Source: Scytonema sp. UIC 10036 (lineage in GTDB: Bacteria > Cyanobacteriota > Cyanobacteriia > Cyanobacteriales > Nostocaceae). Taken from it: 60,138 nt of DNA. The translations under genes and the position numbers were made by a program. The DNA lies in NCBI RefSeq assembly GCF_009725235.1, contig NZ_WJFC01000070.1, positions 1 to 60,138 of the forward strand, in the 5' to 3' direction. A model generated the notes under the pieces. That model was not told where the DNA came from. It did not search any database and saw nothing but the letters and a program-made list of their open reading frames with translations. This document shows positions 57,397 through 60,138 of the stretch, piece by piece. Every line of letters starts with the position of its first letter. The first letter of the stretch is position 1.

Positions 57397-60135
57397 TTAC
57401 AACCAATTCCCAATCAAAACATAAGGAGCCCAGTAAATAGGATGTTCGTAATAAGGATTTTTTAAAATAGCCAATTGAGATTGACGTAAAGCTTCTGCTT
57501 TAGTTTGTTGGGTATTAGTTAAATTTTGGTAAAATTTCCCCATAAAGTTAGCAGTAGCCTCATCGTTAATAGACCATAATGTTGCCAAAGTACTGCGAGC
57601 ACCTGCCCTAACAGCAATTCCTGCTAACCCCAAGGCAGCACGCTTATCTCCTGTTGCTGTTTCACAAGCACTCAAAACCAAAAGTTCAATAGCTTGTTGC
57701 CGATTTTGTTGATTGTTTTTGAGTAAACTATCGAATTCGTTAATTTGAATCCGACTATCCCAAGTTAAAATAAAAGTCTCTGAGGCTTTAGAGCTAAAGT
57801 TTCCGTGAGTAGCAATGTGAACTATTGGGAAAGAAGCAGATTGAATTTCTTTTTGCAGATTCTTACTGGTAAACTGTTTGTTCAATAAAACTACACTTGG
57901 GACTTCAGATTTAATTTCCTTCAATTCTGTTTCTACGTATTCAAGGGGAGAAAAGCCTTGCCTTGCTTCAGTTAGCCCAGCACTTAAGACTTTCAAGTTC
58001 TCCTGTTGCAAGTGTTTGGGAGGTAATAACTGCAAACTGGGTGTGAGTGCAACGCTGTACTTTTCTATTAAAAATTGCTTGCCATCATGTAATGCTGCCA
58101 TAGGAAGATTTCGCAAGACACCATCTAGCACAAACACTAATGTCTTAACTTCACTTTTGCTTAGGTCAGTTTCGCTCTGACGGAGCAACCAATCATAAAG
58201 TTGTTGCGACAATGCCATATAGTCGTCCCTAGAACGAATGACTATAGTTTGACGGAGCTTATCTGCAAGAGTTTCTAATTGATTTTGCTCGATAGGAGTT
58301 GCATAATGAAGCAGGGGTTGTTGTGGTAAACTGAGAATAACTTCTAAGCGATCTGGTAAAATGATGGGATAAATAACAGCAGCATTTGCATCAAAGCGAT
58401 CGATAAGGTTGGGTTTTGCATCTAAGCAGGCTTCTTGGAAAAAGTTATCTAATTCCGCTAATTGCAAAGACTCAATAACTTGACGGGCTTGATGTAGGGA
58501 TTCTTGGTTTGGTTCGGTTTTCCCTGGTTGTAAAAGCAGGCTGACCAATTCTCGATAAACTGGTTCTACTCTTTCCCGAAAAGAAAATTGCACATCTGGT
58601 TCAACAGCAACGAGTTCGTTACGTAACACTTGAAGAGTTTTCACAGCTTGAGTATAAGCTGCGATCGCTCCAGATACATCGCCCTGTTTTTTTAAAAGTC
58701 TTCCAAGCTGCCATTGCCAAAGATAAGCAATATCTGGTGTATTGTAACTCTGAGCAAGCATTAAAGCTTTTTGGGTTAAATTTTGAGCAATAGACCATTG
58801 CTGAGTTGTCTCGTACAAGCTACCGAGTCTCCCCAGTGCAAAAATTTCTGCTTGCTTGTCACCTATGCTTTTTGCTTTTTCCACAGTTGTTGCAACCAGT
58901 TGGGCAATAGTTGCTATGGTTGGTGCGTCTTGAATTTTTGCCTCGGATATGCGAGTTAAACTCCGGGCAAAGTTAAGCCGCATATAAATAACCCCACGAC
59001 TTGCAGGCAGATTGACAAGTTGAGGTTCAATTTTCCGGCTTAATTCCCGCGCTAAATCCCATTGTTTTATATCAATTAAGGTATTAAGTTGATTGAGATT
59101 TGCTCGAAGTTTGAGGATTAGTGAGGGGGAAATATCTACAACTTTTTGATAAAAACCTAAAGCCGCTTCCATATCTCGATTTGCACGGGCTATGTTCCCT
59201 AGATCGATGAAGGCAGCACTTATATCTAATGGTGATTGCAATTTTTGCGCGATCGCCAAACTTTGTTGCAACACTTGCTTGGCTTGTTCTAATTTGCCCA
59301 CCAAACGCAAATTAGTCCCTAAGTTACGCAATGCGACGGCTTTAATTGAAGAGTCAGGTTGTTTTTCTAGAATTTGGCTGACTTGTGTTAGAGTCGATAA
59401 GGCTCGACGATTTAACCCTAAAGCTCTAAAAGCCTGAGATTGATTGATAAGACTGCGAATAACTCCTGTTTGATTTTCTACTCTTGTATAAGTTGCAGTT
59501 GCTTTTTGCCAGGTTGCAAGCGCCGCCTCAGGTTGCCCGGTGGCTAACTCTAAATTTCCTCGCGTATTGAGTACTTGAGCTAAAACTTTTAATTGTTCTT
59601 TAGATTGATGGCTTGGTGTTTTCCCCAACCCCTCTAGGAATTCCAAACTTTGATTGAGTGCTGTTGTTGCTTGAGACCATTGCCCCAGTTTTTGGTAAGC
59701 TAATGAAAGATTGCTTAAAACTCTAGCTTGATTGAGTTTATCTCCTTGCAATTGATAAGCTTGAAAAACGTTTTGCCAGCTCGTGACAGCTTCCAAAAAT
59801 TGCTCTCCTTCGTACAACTCCTTACCGCGATTCTCCTGTTGTAATGTGTCCTTCGCCCTGCTTTCCTCTTGTAGGGAAGGAAAGGGATAGATTAACTGAG
59901 AATCAGTATTAGACGCAACAACTTGCCTCACATTTGTGCCAGTCATAAATAAAGCGATAACTAGCCCTAACAACATCCTTTGGATGAATGTGAGTAGCCG
60001 ACGATAAGATAGTGTATACAGCGCTTTGCATCTGAATGAGGTACACCCCCCTTTCATCCCCCCTTGGTAAGGGGGGACAGAACACCCCCCTTTCATCCCC
60101 CCTTGGTAAGGGGGGACAGAATACCCCCCTTTCAT
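57397..60135 (-). CDS. TPR-CHAT protease-like protein
   Basis: This protein of up to 912 residues has a hydrophobic N-terminal segment (LLGLVIALFMTG), about eight TPR-like helical repeats through residues 100-500, and a C-terminal CHAT (caspase-like) domain from about 640. The catalytic His (IVHIATHGNFSS) and Cys (LLVLSACETATG) are both present, so activity is plausible. Residues 1-31 are encoded by a 39-bp dispersed repeat (MKGGYSVPPYQGG, 13 residues per unit). The native start is uncertain; the ATG at 59974-59976, just before LLGLVI, is an alternative. The frame reaches the window edge, so it could start further out. It probably heads the minus-strand cluster with the GrpE-like, Hsp70 and MetAP-ClpP genes. 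Confidence 0.85.
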   Translation of the reverse strand: MKGGYSVPPYQGGMKGGCSVPPYQGGMKGGCTSFRCKALYTLSYRRLLTFIQRMLLGLVIALFMTGTNVRQVVASNTDSQLIYPFPSLQEESRAKDTLQQENRGKELYEGEQFLEAVTSWQNVFQAYQLQGDKLNQARVLSNLSLAYQKLGQWSQATTALNQSLEFLEGLGKTPSHQSKEQLKVLAQVLNTRGNLELATGQPEAALATWQKATATYTRVENQTGVIRSLINQSQAFRALGLNRRALSTLTQVSQILEKQPDSSIKAVALRNLGTNLRLVGKLEQAKQVLQQSLAIAQKLQSPLDISAAFIDLGNIARANRDMEAALGFYQKVVDISPSLILKLRANLNQLNTLIDIKQWDLARELSRKIEPQLVNLPASRGVIYMRLNFARSLTRISEAKIQDAPTIATIAQLVATTVEKAKSIGDKQAEIFALGRLGSLYETTQQWSIAQNLTQKALMLAQSYNTPDIAYLWQWQLGRLLKKQGDVSGAIAAYTQAVKTLQVLRNELVAVEPDVQFSFRERVEPVYRELVSLLLQPGKTEPNQESLHQARQVIESLQLAELDNFFQEACLDAKPNLIDRFDANAAVIYPIILPDRLEVILSLPQQPLLHYATPIEQNQLETLADKLRQTIVIRSRDDYMALSQQLYDWLLRQSETDLSKSEVKTLVFVLDGVLRNLPMAALHDGKQFLIEKYSVALTPSLQLLPPKHLQQENLKVLSAGLTEARQGFSPLEYVETELKEIKSEVPSVVLLNKQFTSKNLQKEIQSASFPIVHIATHGNFSSKASETFILTWDSRIQINEFDSLLKNNQQNRQQAIELLVLSACETATGDKRAALGLAGIAVRAGARSTLATLWSINDEATANFMGKFYQNLTNTQQTKAEALRQSQLAILKNPYYEHPIYWAPYVLIGNWL

Positions 60136-60138
60136 CCC
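60045..60138. repeat. 39-bp tandem repeats at the 5' end of the TPR-CHAT gene
   Basis: At least two and a half units of ACACCCCCCTTTCATCCCCC, then CTTGGTAAGGGGGGACAGA, follow each other at 39-bp spacing and run off the window edge. Each unit is a hairpin and a multiple of three, so the frame stays open through it (13 codons per unit). It is the same family as 14985-15027. Confidence 0.88.

Noticed and set aside
57173..57406. A 77-codon minus-strand frame in the site cluster
   Set aside because: Composed of the repeated TGACAAC sites; no protein features and overlaps likely regulatory or transposon-end DNA.
60045..60138. Possible CRISPR array
   Set aside because: The 39-bp units are contiguous with no spacers and belong to a dispersed hairpin family; no cas genes are present.
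1..60138. tRNA, rRNA or riboswitch genes
   Set aside because: No cloverleaf, TTCRANNC arm or known riboswitch core was recognised on either strand by eye; a covariance-model scan would be decisive.

Overview
The window looks like chromosomal DNA of a filamentous, multicellular cyanobacterium (Nostocales type). The reasons are frequent GCGATCGC (HIP1) octamers, short tandem repeats of about 7 bp, dispersed GTAGGTTGGGTT...AACCCAACCTAC hairpins, and homologs of Ycf46 and Ycf35. Species and function assignments come from reading protein motifs by eye; no database search was run.

Layout. Positions 1-2261 (minus strand) hold a methyltransferase relic, a DUF2237 protein and a PBP4-type D,D-carboxypeptidase. 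Positions 3008-39699 (plus strand) form a large Wzx/Wzy-type exopolysaccharide locus present as two collinear, diverged copies. Copy A (3008-20029) has WecG/TagA, GT2, GT14, a 1977-residue malectin/Calx-beta repeat protein, GT2, Wzx, GT2, Wzy and Wzc/BY-kinase, followed by an acyltransferase and an anchored protein of unknown function. Copy B (22095-39699) has WecG/TagA, GT2, GT2, Wzx, GT2, Wzy, then a 7 kb island, then Wzc/BY-kinase and a GH39-like glycosidase. The island (29196-36313) holds a decayed IS1634-type element, the start of a CHAT-type gene, a P-loop GTPase, a WD40 protein, a deleted group II intron and a truncated barrel protein.

Positions 39890-42510 carry a minus-strand operon bracketed by two copies of a composite hairpin repeat. 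It encodes an HtrA-like protein with PDZ that has lost its catalytic His and Ser, an intact trypsin-like protease, and a LuxR-type response regulator without its acidic pocket. Then follow an F420-type NADP oxidoreductase, an AraC regulator and a divergent MAPEG protein. Positions 45569-50501 hold an unknown protein and a peptide export module: HlyD adaptor, a 67-residue double-glycine precursor and a C39-peptidase ABC transporter. Ycf46 and Ycf35 follow.

Positions 53105-60135 (minus strand) are the most unusual part. A TPR-CHAT protease gene whose 5' end runs into a 39-bp repeat is followed by a GrpE-like gene fused to a transposase start, an Hsp70 gene that has lost its ATPase core, a fusion of methionine aminopeptidase and ClpP in which both active sites are degenerate, and a HEAT/WD40 protein. 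The last two share a DAVLGGQ peptide motif. This reads as a chaperone/protease-themed module that is partly decayed and partly remodelled. It is the best candidate here for an undescribed system, along with the doubled polysaccharide locus and the pseudoprotease operon.
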